From Fomitopsis serialis (Eukaryota; Basidiomycota; Agaricomycetes; Polyporales; Fomitopsidaceae), in contig NW_025954961.1 of the NCBI RefSeq assembly GCF_022376445.1, positions 682,001 through 746,000 of the forward strand: a DNA stretch of 64,000 bases. Direction: 5' to 3'. The notes below the pieces were generated by a model. That model ran no database searches. It saw only the letters and a program-made list of their open reading frames with translations, and had not been told where the DNA came from. Positions 35,976 to 47,198 of this stretch are shown here, in pieces. A program made the position numbers and the translations under genes. The first letter of the stretch is position 1; every line of letters starts with the position of its first letter.

Positions 35976-36320
35976 AAATCACTGCAGATTGGTTGTTCAG
36001 ATACCCAGCATGCCAGATGAAGCGATATTTGAGAGGGGGGAACAGAGTGAAGAGCAAGTGTTAGTAGTAGTATGAATGCCCGAGGGGCCCACGAACCAGG
36101 GCCACAAGCGTGTTGTTTGCCTGCATTTACCTCATCACGTGGCGCGCGCGATGATGCGTTATTCACGACGTAGAGTTCTACTTGCCCTCGACCGTTGCGA
36201 CGAGCATGTTGTATGATAAACTCAACATGTTTAGACACGAGTTCGCGAAGAAGGGCCTTTTAAGCAACATTGACGTATAAATTAGGGAGTTGCGGCGCCG
36301 GATAAGCCTAGAGCTGTACA

Positions 36321-38045
36321 CTATTTCTTCTGGATACGGACGTCCATACGCTTCGCCGCGAAGCCCAGCACAAAGAGAGTCATGAATGCGGTGGCGACCG
36401 CCAGTGGCTTCTTCAAGTGCGCAGAGAGCGGGACCTTGTACGTAACCTGTGAACCCATTCAGCACACGTCCATCCCGGACTACCTCGCTAGTGAACACTC
36501 ACATAGATGGTGCCGGCGTGCCTAGTTGTGAGGTCCTTGTACTCCAAGACGATTGCTGGCCGGCCCACGGTGTCGAGTACGCAATGTGTGTTTTGACGTA
36601 ACTCTGGATAGGAGGGAACGGAGGGAAGAAGTCGACATCACTGCGCAAGGAACGATATCGATCAGTCATACGCAGCCAAAGATAGCAAGACAACTACGTA
36701 CGTGGCACCCTCAGGCAATATGATCTGAATCTCCGCTTCGTCGACGACGGCGCCAGGAATGAGTGTCATCAACGGCACCCCAATCATGTAATTCCCTGTG
36801 CTCTTGTCATAACCGGCATAGTCAGCGAGCGGCGAGTCCCAGCCCAGCGTGAAGCTGTAATTCCAGCCGCCCAAAAGCGGGTAGCGCGGACGCATCTCCA
36901 GGAGACTGAATGGCTGAGCAGGCAGATTCCCCACACGCAGACGAGACGTAGAGACATTGCCGATGAGGTCATAATAGTACGGCGAACGGATGTTGGGCGG
37001 CAGATGAAGCGACACCGATGGGAGGATATGCGGCGGTAAGCGACCGAAGAAGTTTGAGGCCTGGTGCTCGAGGCGCGAGAAATGGCCCTTCAGCCTACGA
37101 GAACGGTAGGTGAGCAGCTCCCATGAGTAGATTGCTGGCCACATACTTCGGTCCTGCATTGTGCAGGTTGATATTGTCCTCAATGTTCAAGTTGGCGCCC
37201 CAGTGGCTGATCTCAGCAGACCGTTTGAGCTTGGTGACCTCGAGAACCGGGTGGTCGTAGTCGTAGTGCACAGCAACTTTCTTCTGCTTTGACTTGAGGA
37301 AGTCTGCGTCAGCGGTGACAGGGACGCTACTAAACGGTCCGTAGGTGATCGTCGCGCCTGACTTCGTGACAGGCACGTCCATTGTGAACTCGTCTAGACC
37401 TTCTGGGGTAGAGTACGAGATGACATTGGGCGACGGCGACCTGCCGGACGGTCACTATCACGAGATGGGAGGACGGGGCAAAGATACGCACTTGACCTTG
37501 ATCCGCTCTACGGACGTTTTGTATGGGCTCGCAACGAAGAGGTCCGACTCGTACTTGAGAGCCTGACCATCCTTCTGGGCCGCCTCCTCTGGCCAAGGGT
37601 ACGTCGCGTGGGTCTCGATAGTTTCCACTACGAGATTTGCTGTCCCATTCGTCTTGAGGGCTTTTGGGAGCTCTACGGAGTAGAGGTACACGCCACTGAA
37701 ACGAGAGTCGGTCAACCGTCGTCACTGGCTTAGCGGGCGTATGAGGGCGCACCTTTCGGCATCGAAGCCCCCACTCTCCATGGGCAGAATACTCTGCTCT
37801 CCCTTAATCTTAGCCTCCAGCCAGCTCGTACGCTCATGCTCGCGTCCTGCCAGAGCCAAGGTGTAGACAGCCGCACCATCCTCCAGCGCTCTCACCGCGT
37901 ACGTGGTAGTGACGTGCACAAGCGATCCGCCCAGGTCGATGGTCCGCACAATGGCCGTGTTTTCAAAGGAGTGGGCTGAAGAGAATGACGGACATAGCAG
38001 GCTCAGGAGCAGAAGGGGGATTCGACGTCGCCAGTGGAGGACCAT
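36321..38045 (-). CDS. OST1: Ost1 (ribophorin I), oligosaccharyltransferase subunit
   Basis: Essential ER-membrane subunit of the complex that N-glycosylates nascent proteins. The N-terminus MVLHWRRRIPLLLLSLL is a signal peptide ending near SFSSAHSF. Family blocks are RFSGVYLYSVELPKAL, VHYDYDHPVLEVTKLKRSAE with ISHWGANLNIEDNINLHNAG, LKGHFSRLEHQ, and LPEGATDVDFFPPFPPIQ. A single C-terminal membrane helix (LAVATAFMTLFVLGF) is followed by a short basic tail ending QKK at 36321. The frame breaks once, near 36577: the reading shifts after THIAY and then continues as the expected DTVGRPAIVLEYKDLT in the next frame, as if one base were missing. Since Ost1 is essential, a consensus error is the likely cause. 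Confidence 0.93.
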
Positions 38046-38260
38046 GGTGGTTTGTGGTCCTGAGCGCGGGGAAGACGCGCAGCTGTAGACGTGGTCACTT
38101 TGAGTCTATTTTTAGCAATCCATGCGCGCGTACTTGGCTGAACACCGCAGCTCAATATCTCCATGCCACAAACGCATTGAACACACGAATTATCGACTAA
38201 GAGTATTGAACGAACATAATAGCATCGTAAGGGTCTAAATTGTGAACCAGACAACGTCGA

Positions 38261-39227
38261 CTACCATGCCCAAGCGGGACCAGGGTTCCGGATTGGAACG
38301 TCCTCCCTCTTCAATCCTGCGGATACGATCCTCTTCAACTTCCTCTCCCTATCCACTCTCAGAAGCTCCATCTTGGTCTTACCCTCTTGGAGGAGGACAG
38401 TCAACTTGGAGTCAGGGTGGCATCGAACACCAGTCCTCGCGCGACCTTTCGGCTCTATACGTTTCAGTTGCTTGGGCCCTTTAGTCACCCATGCTTGGGC
38501 TGTCGAGGTAAAATGTCAGGCCTTGAAGCCGTCAAGGATCAGCATGACACGTACCAACAATCAGTTTCTTCTCGTCCAGACCCTTCAACTTCGTGGCATG
38601 ATTCTTTGCTCCTACCAGCATGCTCTTAATACGAGTACTCGCACGTTTCTCGCTGAACTGCATCTGCAAGATGGCCATGTCTATGGGCTTTCCCGATATC
38701 TGACGCCCCAGCATGTTGAGCTTCCTGTAAGAGATCTTGAAGTTGGAGGTCGAGGATTTGTGCTGCGAGTGACATGCTTCATGATCCAGAGTTAGGCGAC
38801 CGGAAGCACAGACGGACCTCAGAATACTTCTTCGCATCCATTGGCTGAACAGTAGCCTCCACTGGTAGTGACTCGAAGAGACTGAGTTGTCCTTTCTCAG
38901 CTTGTTCTTTCCGACTCGCAGCTAGCTCCTCCTCTGTGTTCTTCTCGCGGACTGACATGCCGAGAGTATCCCGTATCCAGCCGAATGACCCTTTCGATGC
39001 GCTACACCCGCATTGAGTACAACTGCGATGCATGCGCAATCTGCATAGGGGACTTACTATCGACGAGCATCCCTCTGAAGCACCTGTGAGGTCGAAGCGA
39101 CGGAATGCGGGTGCGCCGCCGTGAAGACAGCCGACCTGGCATTCACTGTCTGTCCATTAACAGTGTAATCTTCGTCAGATTACTCAAGAAACGCACCATG
39201 TCGCAGCGCAGGCCTAGCGGTCTGCAT
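38261..39227 (-). CDS. MRPL22: Mitochondrial large-subunit ribosomal protein uL22m
   Basis: Subunit of the mitochondrial large ribosomal subunit lining the exit tunnel. The start MQTARPALRH at 39227 joins through an intron (donor GTGCGT, acceptor ACAG) to VNARSAVFTAAHPHSVAS. The result is a basic, Arg/Ser/Ala-rich presequence without acidic residues, ending near RRYASKGSFGW. The L22 core reads SYRKLNMLGRQISGKPIDMA, ILQMQFSEKRASTRIKSML and GAKNHATKLKGL. The conserved beta-hairpin follows after another intron: WVTKGPKQLKRIEPKGRART. It stops at 38261. The junctions keep frame. It is divergent from YOS1 with 234 bp between starts. Confidence 0.93.
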
Positions 39228-39461
39228 GATGAGTGACGAGGGTGCCCGGGACAGCAGCGAGCACTGGCCAAGCACTGGCCAAGGCAAATGTCGGTGAGCA
39301 GCGTTGGCGCTCAGCGAGAATTCGCGCTGAGCGGCATTTCCCACGGCGCGCTCGCGTCTGCAGTCGTGGTCTCGCTACTTAACCGCGCGCCACGACCTCC
39401 CTGAGGACCCTCTGTATTCTAGCTGCCGTCCGTCCTCGACCTTGCATCTTACCCACCCGGG
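39228..39461. promoter_or_regulatory. Bidirectional promoter of uL22m and YOS1 with repeats
   Basis: A 234-bp gap between divergent start codons. It holds a perfect tandem 11-mer, GCACTGGCCAA, at 39261-39271 and 39272-39282. An inverted repeat with 9-bp arms, CGCTCAGCG at 39308-39316 and CGCTGAGCG at 39325-39333, has an 8-bp spacer. These are plausible factor-binding sites; their role is inference. Confidence 0.5.
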
Positions 39462-39873
39462 ATGGCGCTGACGTTGGGAACGATCCTTTATGTGGTCATC
39501 CTTCTCATCAATGCCATGGCGGTTCTCAGCGAGGACCGCTTCCTCGCACGCAGTGCGTTCTCTCTGTCTGTGCTGTCCCATACCGCTAATCGCTACTTTC
39601 CAGTTGGCTGGTCATCCGTACCACCACCAACTGTAACAGCCGGCTTCTCACAATCCTACGCGGCATACGACCAGGCAGGCTATGCAGCCCAGCAGGATGT
39701 CGGGATGAAAGCACGTCTCATAAATCTCATTAGCGCAGTACGGACCTTGATGCGAAGTACGTGTATCGTAACAAATATATGCATATGTTTGAGACTCACG
39801 TCGATGACAACCAGTACCCTTGATCGGGGTGAACCTCATTATCATCATATACGAGCTGATTCTCGGTCATTGA
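39462..39873 (+). CDS. YOS1: Yos1/IER3IP1-like ER-Golgi membrane protein
   Basis: Very small integral membrane protein needed, with Yip1/Yif1, for ER-to-Golgi transport. Three exons. Exon 1 gives MALTLGTILYVVILLINAMA and VLSEDRFLAR. A GTGCGT...CCAG intron leads to IGWSSVPPPTVTAGFSQSY and QDVGMKARLINLISAVRTLM. A GTACGT...CCAG intron near 39758-39812 leads to IPLIGVNLIIIIYELILGH and the stop at 39871-39873. Hydrophobic segments at both ends match the family's two membrane helices. All splice phases fit, and length is normal for the family. Confidence 0.94.
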
Positions 39874-39932
39874 ACTGTAGAAGAATACATGTGGATCCAT
39901 CGTCACACTCATGCAGGTCCAGAGCGGCTTCT

Positions 39933-40821
39933 TCAAAACTCGTACTCGTCGACATTGCTATCCCCGTTGAGCCTGTTGTACTCGTGGTTGATCTGCCGTA
40001 CGAAGTCGTGCACATTGTGACCGTTCTGCGGCAGCCCGTCAATCATAGGGTTGGACACGTTCAGTGCAACTCTCTTACCTCGCACTGCTTCCACGTGCCG
40101 TCATGGATGCAGACTTGCTTTCCATTGATGAGAATGGTGCAGCTTTTTCTGTGATTTGCATTCATCAGGACAACCCGTGAGGGAAAGTCGAATGGCTCAC
40201 TGGATGCCCAGCTCCTCAGTGGCTTTCACACTGTCTTGCAGAAGCAAAACGCCTTCCGGTGCTTTCCCGCTGCCATCAAGACCCGCGCATCTCCCACACC
40301 GCTGTTGACCCAGTCGATCTGAGCAGAGTTGGCGCACTTCAGAGCGGTCTCGGCTGGCCGATCTTGTCAATGCCCTGGTAGTTTTGACACTGTATGAACT
40401 CCCAGAACTGCGACGGATCCGAGTATTTCATCGCACACAGCTCGTGTACGTTCCGGCACACTCTGTGGGGCCGTGCTTGCATGACACTCCAAGTCTGGCT
40501 CGGAGTATTGGGCTGTGAATATGTTACTTGTGCCGGACATACGCGTGCATTGACTGCGTACTGCCCAACAAACGTCAACGATAGGTCGACTTTGTCTGCC
40601 ACCCTCTTCAAGACTTGGTCGAACACGGATTCGCAAAGGACCGCGTCGGGACAGCGGCTCATCACACCCAATATTATGGGAACCTTCGTGTCGGTGCTTG
40701 CGCTCGGGAGTGGCGTGTGTTGCCCATCCTGGACGACGAGAGGCGGGCTCGCGAGGCTGCGGGCGAAGAGCGCCAGGGTCAAGGAGATGAATGCCAGGAG
40801 GGTCATGGTGGTCGTGAACAA
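39933..40821 (-). CDS. GILT-family thiol reductase, secreted or vacuolar
   Basis: Homolog of gamma-interferon-inducible lysosomal thiol reductase, which reduces disulfides in acidic compartments. A signal peptide (TMTLLAFISLTLALFA) follows the start at 40821. The active-site region is MSRCPDAVLCESVFDQVL. The family signature C-x-H-G-x2-E-C-x2-N-x4-C is present near 40430-40485 as C-K-H-G-P-T-E-C and N-V-H-E-L-C, but spans two frames. Later blocks are FWEFIQCQNYQGIDKIGQP and DWVNSGVGDARVLMAAGK. After an intron near 40037-40080 comes NGHNVHDFVRQINHEYNRLN, with the stop at 39933. Frame breaks near 40262, 40352 and 40452 each fit one missing base in a short run. The gene is convergent with YOS1. 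Confidence 0.87.
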
Positions 40822-41514
40822 GGCGTGGAGGAGTGAAGGAGACGTCCAATTGCGTCCATCCAGTCATCATACATATTGCGCCATGGTTCTCTTCGCACCT
40901 GCCCAGTGCCCCGCATAAGTAAAGTGGAGCGTTCGCCAGCTTCCGCGATTCTGCCATCGGCTGCCGAATCTCATCTTATCTTATCTACAGCCATACAGCT
41001 GTGCAGGCACTGGCAGCAATCTGAATTACATACTGTTCATGTGCCTCGACTGTTTAAGCTTCGATGACATTGGTGCTTTCACTGTAGTTGCTCGACGACG
41101 TTAATCGTTCAGTGCCTTTCGTTCAAGAGGGTATAGCGTAGGCTGCGAGTGCTCAGCGGTAAATACAATTACTACGGTGTTGCATGCATCGCAGCTGGAG
41201 CACCGGAAACGAGAAGCGAAAGTCTTTCTTCATGACACGACACTGAACGGGTGGATGCCCTGGAGGGAATGGCAGAATTGCCGCTTGAGCATGCGACCAC
41301 ACCTCACTAGTGAATGGATCCGACCGTCAGACGGCGGCTAATAGGAAGCACGCAACAGTATCCTCGTAGCACGAGTAGCATAAATGACGCTTGTACTGTC
41401 ATGGAGTGTGCATCTCTGTGTTTTTACTGCCAATTCCTTCGAACGTGGACGATTCCATGGTGTACAGAGCCAATAGTCTTGAATATTTGCTTCCGTGTAG
41501 TAGGTCGCGAAGTC
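40822..41514. other. Intergenic, no gene seen
   Basis: About 690 bp between the GILT start and the MIX23 stop. It holds the GILT promoter and the MIX23 3' UTR. No motif or protein-like frame recognised. Confidence 0.5.
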
Positions 41515-42384
41515 TCATCGTCCTGCATGCGCTGCATCCCACCACTGCCGCGCGTCTGCGTCTGTCATTGATGGCTGGAAGTATTTACATCGAGAACGAA
41601 ACGCTGCCAGGGATTGTGTTGTCAAAGCTTGCATGCATACGAGCAGACTGTGTTTACTCACCATCCAACGACCGTTTCCGCACAATTTGTTCAACAACCA
41701 ACTCGTTGTGGACTTGATTGCGCTGCATGATGGATGCGATCGACACCACCCGCTTTGATGGACGATGAGATGATGGAAGCTTACCTTCACTTCTTCCGCG
41801 TACAGAGCGCCTTGTATGCGACGCTGGGCGGCGGGGTCGTTCGTCTCCGCATCGAGCGCCATGCGCTTGCCCTCCATCGATTGATCGACCACGCCGACAC
41901 AGTAGCCCACTATCTCTGTTCGTCGCGTCCAGTTGGCTTCATCCGGTCCGAAGCAACCAAACGATGAGGAAGGTATTGCCGAGTGCATGGGTGCGACCAC
42001 TCACCGACAAGTTCCTTCCAGATTGCATACACGCCTCGTCCTCCACTGTACCCTTGTCTCCCAGACCAAGCCTATTCCGGTCACGGAACTGAGCGGTCGT
42101 GCGGTTCAGACGCATCGTAATGGAGTCGTCAAGTCTCCGGTACTCTTTCAGTAGGTCTGCCCAGGACGTTAGTCGTGAGAAGCAGTTGGAAGAGCGAGTA
42201 AATACAGACCTTTGAATAATGATAGGTCGTGACATGTCGACGCCGAGACATGGACAGTCTTGGGCGCAAGGGAGGGTGCTTGTATGGCGAGGCTGCCTAG
42301 TTGTGGTTGTTGAAGAGGCATCGGTCGGTCATGGCCATGGCCTCCTCCAGAGTGACGCAAGGTGGCTGCCGAACCATTCGGCAT
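41515..42384 (-). CDS. MIX23: MIX23/Cid2-family mitochondrial intermembrane-space protein
   Basis: Member of the CCDC58/Cid2 family; yeast Mix23 is an intermembrane-space protein that supports protein import. Exon 1 ends HDLSLFK and joins to DLLKEYRRLDDSITMRLNRT (about 42150), then FRDRNRLGLGDKGTVEDEAC. A later exon has RRTEIVGYCVGVVDQSMEGK and QRRIQGALYAEEVK. Then RNQVHNELVVEQIVRKRSLD joins to AFRSRCKYFQPSMTDADARQ and the stop at 41515. Paired cysteines flank the helices as expected. One base seems missing near 42022: with it, the reading after EACMQ becomes the family-like FWKELV. Start options are 42384 (MPNGSAATLR) or a later in-frame Met (MPLQQPQLGS). The long N-terminal extension is unusual. 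Confidence 0.8.
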
Positions 42385-42713
42385 CCGGATCAAGTCCGCC
42401 TTCCACAGCGCCTCCACCTCCGACTCGCGATCGTTACGTCCGGAAACTCATCTAAGTAGTGATTCCCGTCCGGATTGGCCTCCTTGCATTGTGTGGTATG
42501 TCTCTCAGCTGATTACAATCATTGCGGGGTTTACAGTATGTACAGGGTATACGACGGCGCGTTAATTATGCGAGCTCCAGAACAACATGAGTACCGAGGA
42601 AAGCGAAACAGTGGCATACAGACGACGACAGCGAGGGACAACAATGCATGTGGGGAAGCAAAAGGTCGAAAGCAGTTGAGAAACCGAATAACAGTTAGTC
42701 CGAGCCGGACATC

Positions 42714-44619
42714 CTACGTGCGCCGGCCATGCAGAGGCGCAGCAGTCCCTGTGCCCATTGGCCCAGGGAATGCCGCTTCTGGATCTGTCCCTTCATCCTC
42801 CGAATCCGTGAACTCGGGGTCTGAGGTGCCATACAGGTCCTTCAACATCTTCCTCTCGCGCGCGGTAATGTACCCATGTACATCCTTCTTGTGCCGGCAG
42901 CATCTGGCCGGATCCTTAAATCTCTCTTCACAGAATGGGCATTCGTGTGGCCTATCGCCGGTGCTGGGAGTTACCTCGGTTAGCGGCGATGATAGGACAG
43001 ACAGAACGCAATGCTCACTGTGTGTTGATGTGGGTCTCCAAATTGCTCAATTGGGCAAAGGACTTGTCACACATCGGGCAATCCCAGGGTCTGCAGACAT
43101 GGTTAGTCTTTGACTTTCGGCTCTAATCGTATTATTTACCTGATGCCCAGATGCTTTGAACAAATGTGACGCTTCACAAGGTGCCGTTTCTGAACATATG
43201 TGCATTCGACGTGATTGCCATCCGGCAGTCGGTCCGCCCAGGTGCATCTCAGCCAGTTGGCGCCCTGCATCTTGAATGGCTTGGTGTATTGGAGCCACTC
43301 GTTGTCACTTTCCAGGGCGCGACTTGGCCTCCTTCCACGCACTGTGCGGGCGACGCCTTGCTTAGCTCGACTAGTGGTACTAGTCGGAGATGGGTGGTCT
43401 TTGGTCTCCACCGCGTGCCTGTTGGCGCCAGCTACTGAGCTTTTGCCACTGGCTTCACCTCGGATCCCGAGTCCCTGGAAACTGGTATGAAGGTCGCGCC
43501 CGTCCTGCGCTGTAGCAGAGTTGCTGAACACTGCCGGAGACAAGGAAGCACCCGGTGGCGGGAAGGCAAGGCTGTGTTGTTGACGGTGGATATACGATGC
43601 CCTGACGTCTGTCAGCCGCTGGGCACCGTTGGCTGTCATTCGCGACATACCTGGGCTGCTTGAAGTTACCGTTGACAGGGCCGTTTGAGGAACATCTAGG
43701 AAGATAACCTTTAGTGCCGATGTCCTTCACGAGAAGCCAGTGTCGTACTCGGACTCAATAGAAGAACTGCGCTTCCTTCTGTACCTGTCCCGGAGGTCGT
43801 CTGCATAGAGGCTCGCTGGTTCTCTGCGGCGTCGGTGAGTGGGTACTCCATCCAGATCCGCAGTTACAACTCACGACAATTCTGTCTCACTGCTCGAGGA
43901 CGTCGACAGCCTCTCATCACTGTGCGGCGTGTCAAGTGGTCGTTTGTAGGCGACATATATGACTGGGTTATCCGCCGTTGATAAGGGGTCGAAACGTGGC
44001 CATGTGTATGTGGCGCGTGGCGATTCATAAACGGACAATCGCACTTGACCCTGAGAGGTCCGTTCCTGCGTGCGGTCAGTCCGCTGCGGGCCTGCATTCG
44101 TGCGTATCTCTGGTTTATGTCTGCATTGCTGTGAGAAGGGGCAACTAAGATCGTGGGAGGACCAGCGTGCCTTGCTATCTCGTACGAGCTTGGGGGTGTT
44201 GTCGAAGGCATGCTTCTCGGGTACCTGAAGCGCAGTCAGAAGCCCGAATACAATTCACGCATTGAAACCATACATAGAAGCTGAACCTTGATTGAGATGG
44301 CGCTCTCGTTGGTTGGGCGCACGCTGGTTTCGGCATTAGGCATTCTTTGAGGCTGCTCGCCGCATTCGATGCTAATTGAGTGCGTCGCACATCCTCCAAT
44401 GTTGCGCTTCTTGCAAGCATATTGAGATTGCGGTCGTTCATACGCCTTTCCTGCGGGTAACTGTGGTGGATATCGATGTGGCGTCAGCATGAGAGTGGCG
44501 AGTTTTGAGACGGCACGCGATGAAGGCGTCGCGATACATGATCCTAAGCCGCGAACTGTTTCTCGGGCTTCGTTCAATGCGGGGGAGCGCATATATGCGC
44601 ATTTCATGTCGCGCCACAT
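42714..44619 (-). CDS. C2H2 zinc-finger protein
   Basis: Probable transcription factor. Three C-terminal fingers are visible: an atypical one with a long Cys-Cys spacing (CTWADRLPDGNHVEC, then KRHLVKRHICSKH, about 43140-43230); a classic one, WDCPMCDKSFAQLSNLETH, across an intron at about 43020-43090; and HECPFCEERFKDPARCCRHK with KDVH (about 42885-42950). An acidic tail (DPEFTDSEDEGTDPEAA) ends HGRRT at 42714. Upstream exons are Ser/Pro/Arg-rich and disordered (43136-44619). The start MWRDMKCAYM at 44619 and the joins near 43640-43870 and 44210-44290 are tentative. The pattern of an atypical first finger plus two standard ones is common in basidiomycete regulators. The target is unknown. Confidence 0.78.
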
Positions 44620-45364
44620 TACGCCACCGTTAGCGGACTGACCTGTTTCCGTGCGCCGCGCTTCGCGCTTCTCTGGGCGGAGGCTGGGACGACATGGCTA
44701 TTATGTTGCAAAGTGGGAGCTGGGAGAAGTGACGCGGGAGAGCGGGGAAGAAGAAGAGACTGAGGGGAGGGTGGGCGACAGCCGAGTCTTATAGAGAAGA
44801 TGTTTGTGGGTCCGCGACCTTGACAATTACAAGGGCGCACCTACGAAGCCTGATCCGGAGTTTGAATTGCCTCGATGTGCACAGACCGCGCAGCATGGAC
44901 CTACGTTCGCGGGAGCGGGGTGACCGCACAAGAAGGAAGAGAGCGCCCAGACCTGACACGCGATGTTCCGGGAACAAGATATCCATATATATTTTGGGGA
45001 TAAGACCTGCACGCAAATGGTCACATCAGTGGGACCCACAAATGCACACACTTCGGTCAAGCTCGGTCTTGCCGTGTATGGCCTGCCATCGTGCACATCC
45101 GTGACCAACTTGTGACCGACAGTCACCAGGAGTCACCGATCGGGTCTGTAGCGCCCGTGTGCGGTACGGTGTGGGAAGCCTTGCGCCAGCAATGCCACTC
45201 AGTCAGCTCACGACGATAGCATCAGGCTTCCTCATGCGCGTATCTGTCTGGGAAGCCATTGTTATGCACTATCGTAACAGCATCACCGCCGCTGAAGAAG
45301 GGGTCGGACGCAGGATTAGTTTGACGGCCATCCCGGCTTCAAATTGTCGGGCAAGGAGGTCTCA
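44620..45364. other. Upstream region of the C2H2 gene, no gene seen
   Basis: About 745 bp. The part near 44620-44790 is purine-rich on the plus strand (GAAGAAGAAGAGAC around 44750). It probably contains the C2H2 gene promoter. No supported coding region. Confidence 0.45.
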
Positions 45365-45742
45365 TCAATTCATGCGCGCCCAGTGGCCCTTCGAAGCTTG
45401 ATCTCTGACAGTCACGGACGGGCACGCCGGACAGTCAAAGTACTCTGCGCTGCAACGATCAGAGCAGTCTGCTCCGAGTCGATCGGCGCCTTCGACAGGA
45501 CATAGACACTGGAATGGTCTGTGGGAAATTTCAGCGACGCTAGACTTTCTTCTAGGCTCATTCTTTGTTTTCCAGGCCCGATAAGTACTGGCAATCACAT
45601 TGATTGTCCAGGACAAAATGTCCAAATCAGGCGTTTTCGGCGGCGGATCACTTGCCGTCGTGACACTTGGTGGAGAGTTAGCACGCATGAGTGCTAAGTG
45701 CTGCATTGTATTCGGGCTCTCGACACATACCGTGGTGAGCAT
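45365..45742 (-). CDS. Possible small hypothetical protein
   Basis: Weak candidate. One frame reads MRANSPPSVTTASDPPPKTP and LDILSWTINVIASTYRAWKT. It then appears to continue in another frame as MSLEESLASLKFPTDHSSVY and VLSKAPIDSEQTALIVAAQS before a stop at about 45412. Both parts look protein-like and abut, so a frame change from a base error is possible. I do not recognise a family, and it could be chance. Confidence 0.22.
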   Translation of the reverse strand: MLTTVCVESPNTMQHLALMRANSPPSVTTASDPPPKTPDLDILSWTINVIASTYRAWKTKNEPRRKSSVAEISHRPFQCLCPVEGADRLGADCSDRCSAEYFDCPACPSVTVRDQASKGHWARMN

Positions 45743-46847
45743 AAGGAGTACTTTGTGTCTTTGCGAAAGGACTTGCCCTCGTCAAATCAAGCTCTCGCAT
45801 TCACGCAGAGCTGAGGCAGGATGAGCGACCTCTCAAATCCTTCGTCTTACGTGATGACGTCGATTCACCGTTTTACTCTTTGCCAGTCGGGCCGGCCGTG
45901 CCAGAGTCACAACCGTTCTGGTCGAAAATGGGTCTAGACGCAGGCACTGCCAGCCTGTACTGCCCATGCGGCATAGCTTCTGAGTACTCAGGAGCGGAAG
46001 GAACCATTCAACAGTCTGTCAGCTGCCCGCGGCCATACGTACGTTGGGCTCCTCAGGTTCTGGGCCACAATCGCTCACTAATCATGGAACTGCATATACG
46101 CGCTACGCTTCTTGACTACGGGGTCCGACATCTCAACATTGCGACAGTGGGGATGCGCTGACATCTGTGATGCTAGAGCTGTGAGCAAAATACAAGGAGG
46201 CAATCCGTGCATCCGTTTCGATGATCACTGCATGATTGAGCTTTAAATATTAGTAGGTTGCTTCGACGCCGCAGAGCCATCGAGATTGGTAACTTGAGGC
46301 GGGCGCCGAGGATGATGTTCACGATAACATCACTTCGCATCTTCTGGGGGTACGCAGATCTTGATTAGTGTTTGAACTACAACAGTGTAACTAGGCGGTG
46401 CAGTACTATAGTAGGATAGGATGACTTATACTTAGGAACTCCAAGATTGTGTTTGAGACGGCTTGTGCTACTACGCTACGATGCATTATCGTGACGACTA
46501 CTCGGGTGCTACTGATATAGGTTCAGTTTTACATAGATGAAGGTAAAATAATGAAACAGTAGTGACGGGGTTAGCGAGATGTTGATGAAACGACGGAATG
46601 GAGTGAGCAGGGTTGATTAGGTTCGGACAGCATGGCACACTTGTAGCACCATTCCCACTGTATGCGTGAGACAGGGTCTTGAGGGTTTGGCATTTTGCAA
46701 TGCGTAGGAGCTTGAGGTTTCCGACTCAGCCATTAGGGGCAGCATGCACCGTAGACAAGTGAGCAAAATATGACTGTCGTTCTGTGTACGATTCCGCACA
46801 ATGCAAGCATTGTCCTGGCTGACTCGCACTGAATTTGGACCAGAGCA
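45743..46847. other. Gene-poor stretch, nothing supported
   Basis: About 1.1 kb, AT-rich in parts (46380-46560), without a protein-like frame or repeat that I can support. Confidence 0.45.
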
Positions 46848-47198
46848 TCAGCAGTGGTAGACATAACGAAGGGAATAGTCGACGCACTGAATATGGAGAT
46901 GTTTTTCGAGCAGTGCTTGCGTCTCAAAGCCCCAATAACATAGTCTACATCTGTAGGGCCTTATGCCCATGAGTCGTGAGCGGATGTAGGGCGCCGAATA
47001 GCACATAGACAAACCAGCGTGCAAGATGCTCTTCGATGTGAATCTTTGCTGCATTCTTTTCATAGGCATGACCACACATGCTACTCGAGCTCTGGAAAGT
47101 ACATATGGCTTGATTTGTTGCTTGTACGGGTCTTGCATACCACTCCCATTCATCCCTAACAGATAGTAGGATGAATCCTTGTCAGCGCGTGTGCACAC
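46848..47198 (-). pseudogene. Zinc-finger-like fragment
   Basis: A minus-strand frame of about 116 codons includes IRPYRCRLCYWGFETQALLE followed by KHLHIQC, a C-x2-C-x12-H-x4-C arrangement preceded by the IRP linker typical between fingers. It recalls IRPWDCPMCDKSF in the C2H2 gene at 42.7-44.6 kb. No other finger, upstream exon or downstream domain is visible. It may be a decayed paralog or a single-finger exon. Confidence 0.3.

Noticed and set aside
42475..43113. Plus-strand open frame of 212 codons
   Set aside because: Antisense to the C2H2 gene, whose fingers are unmistakable on the minus strand.
45880..46161. Plus-strand open frame of 93 codons
   Set aside because: No family resemblance, no neighbouring exon, and composition compatible with chance.
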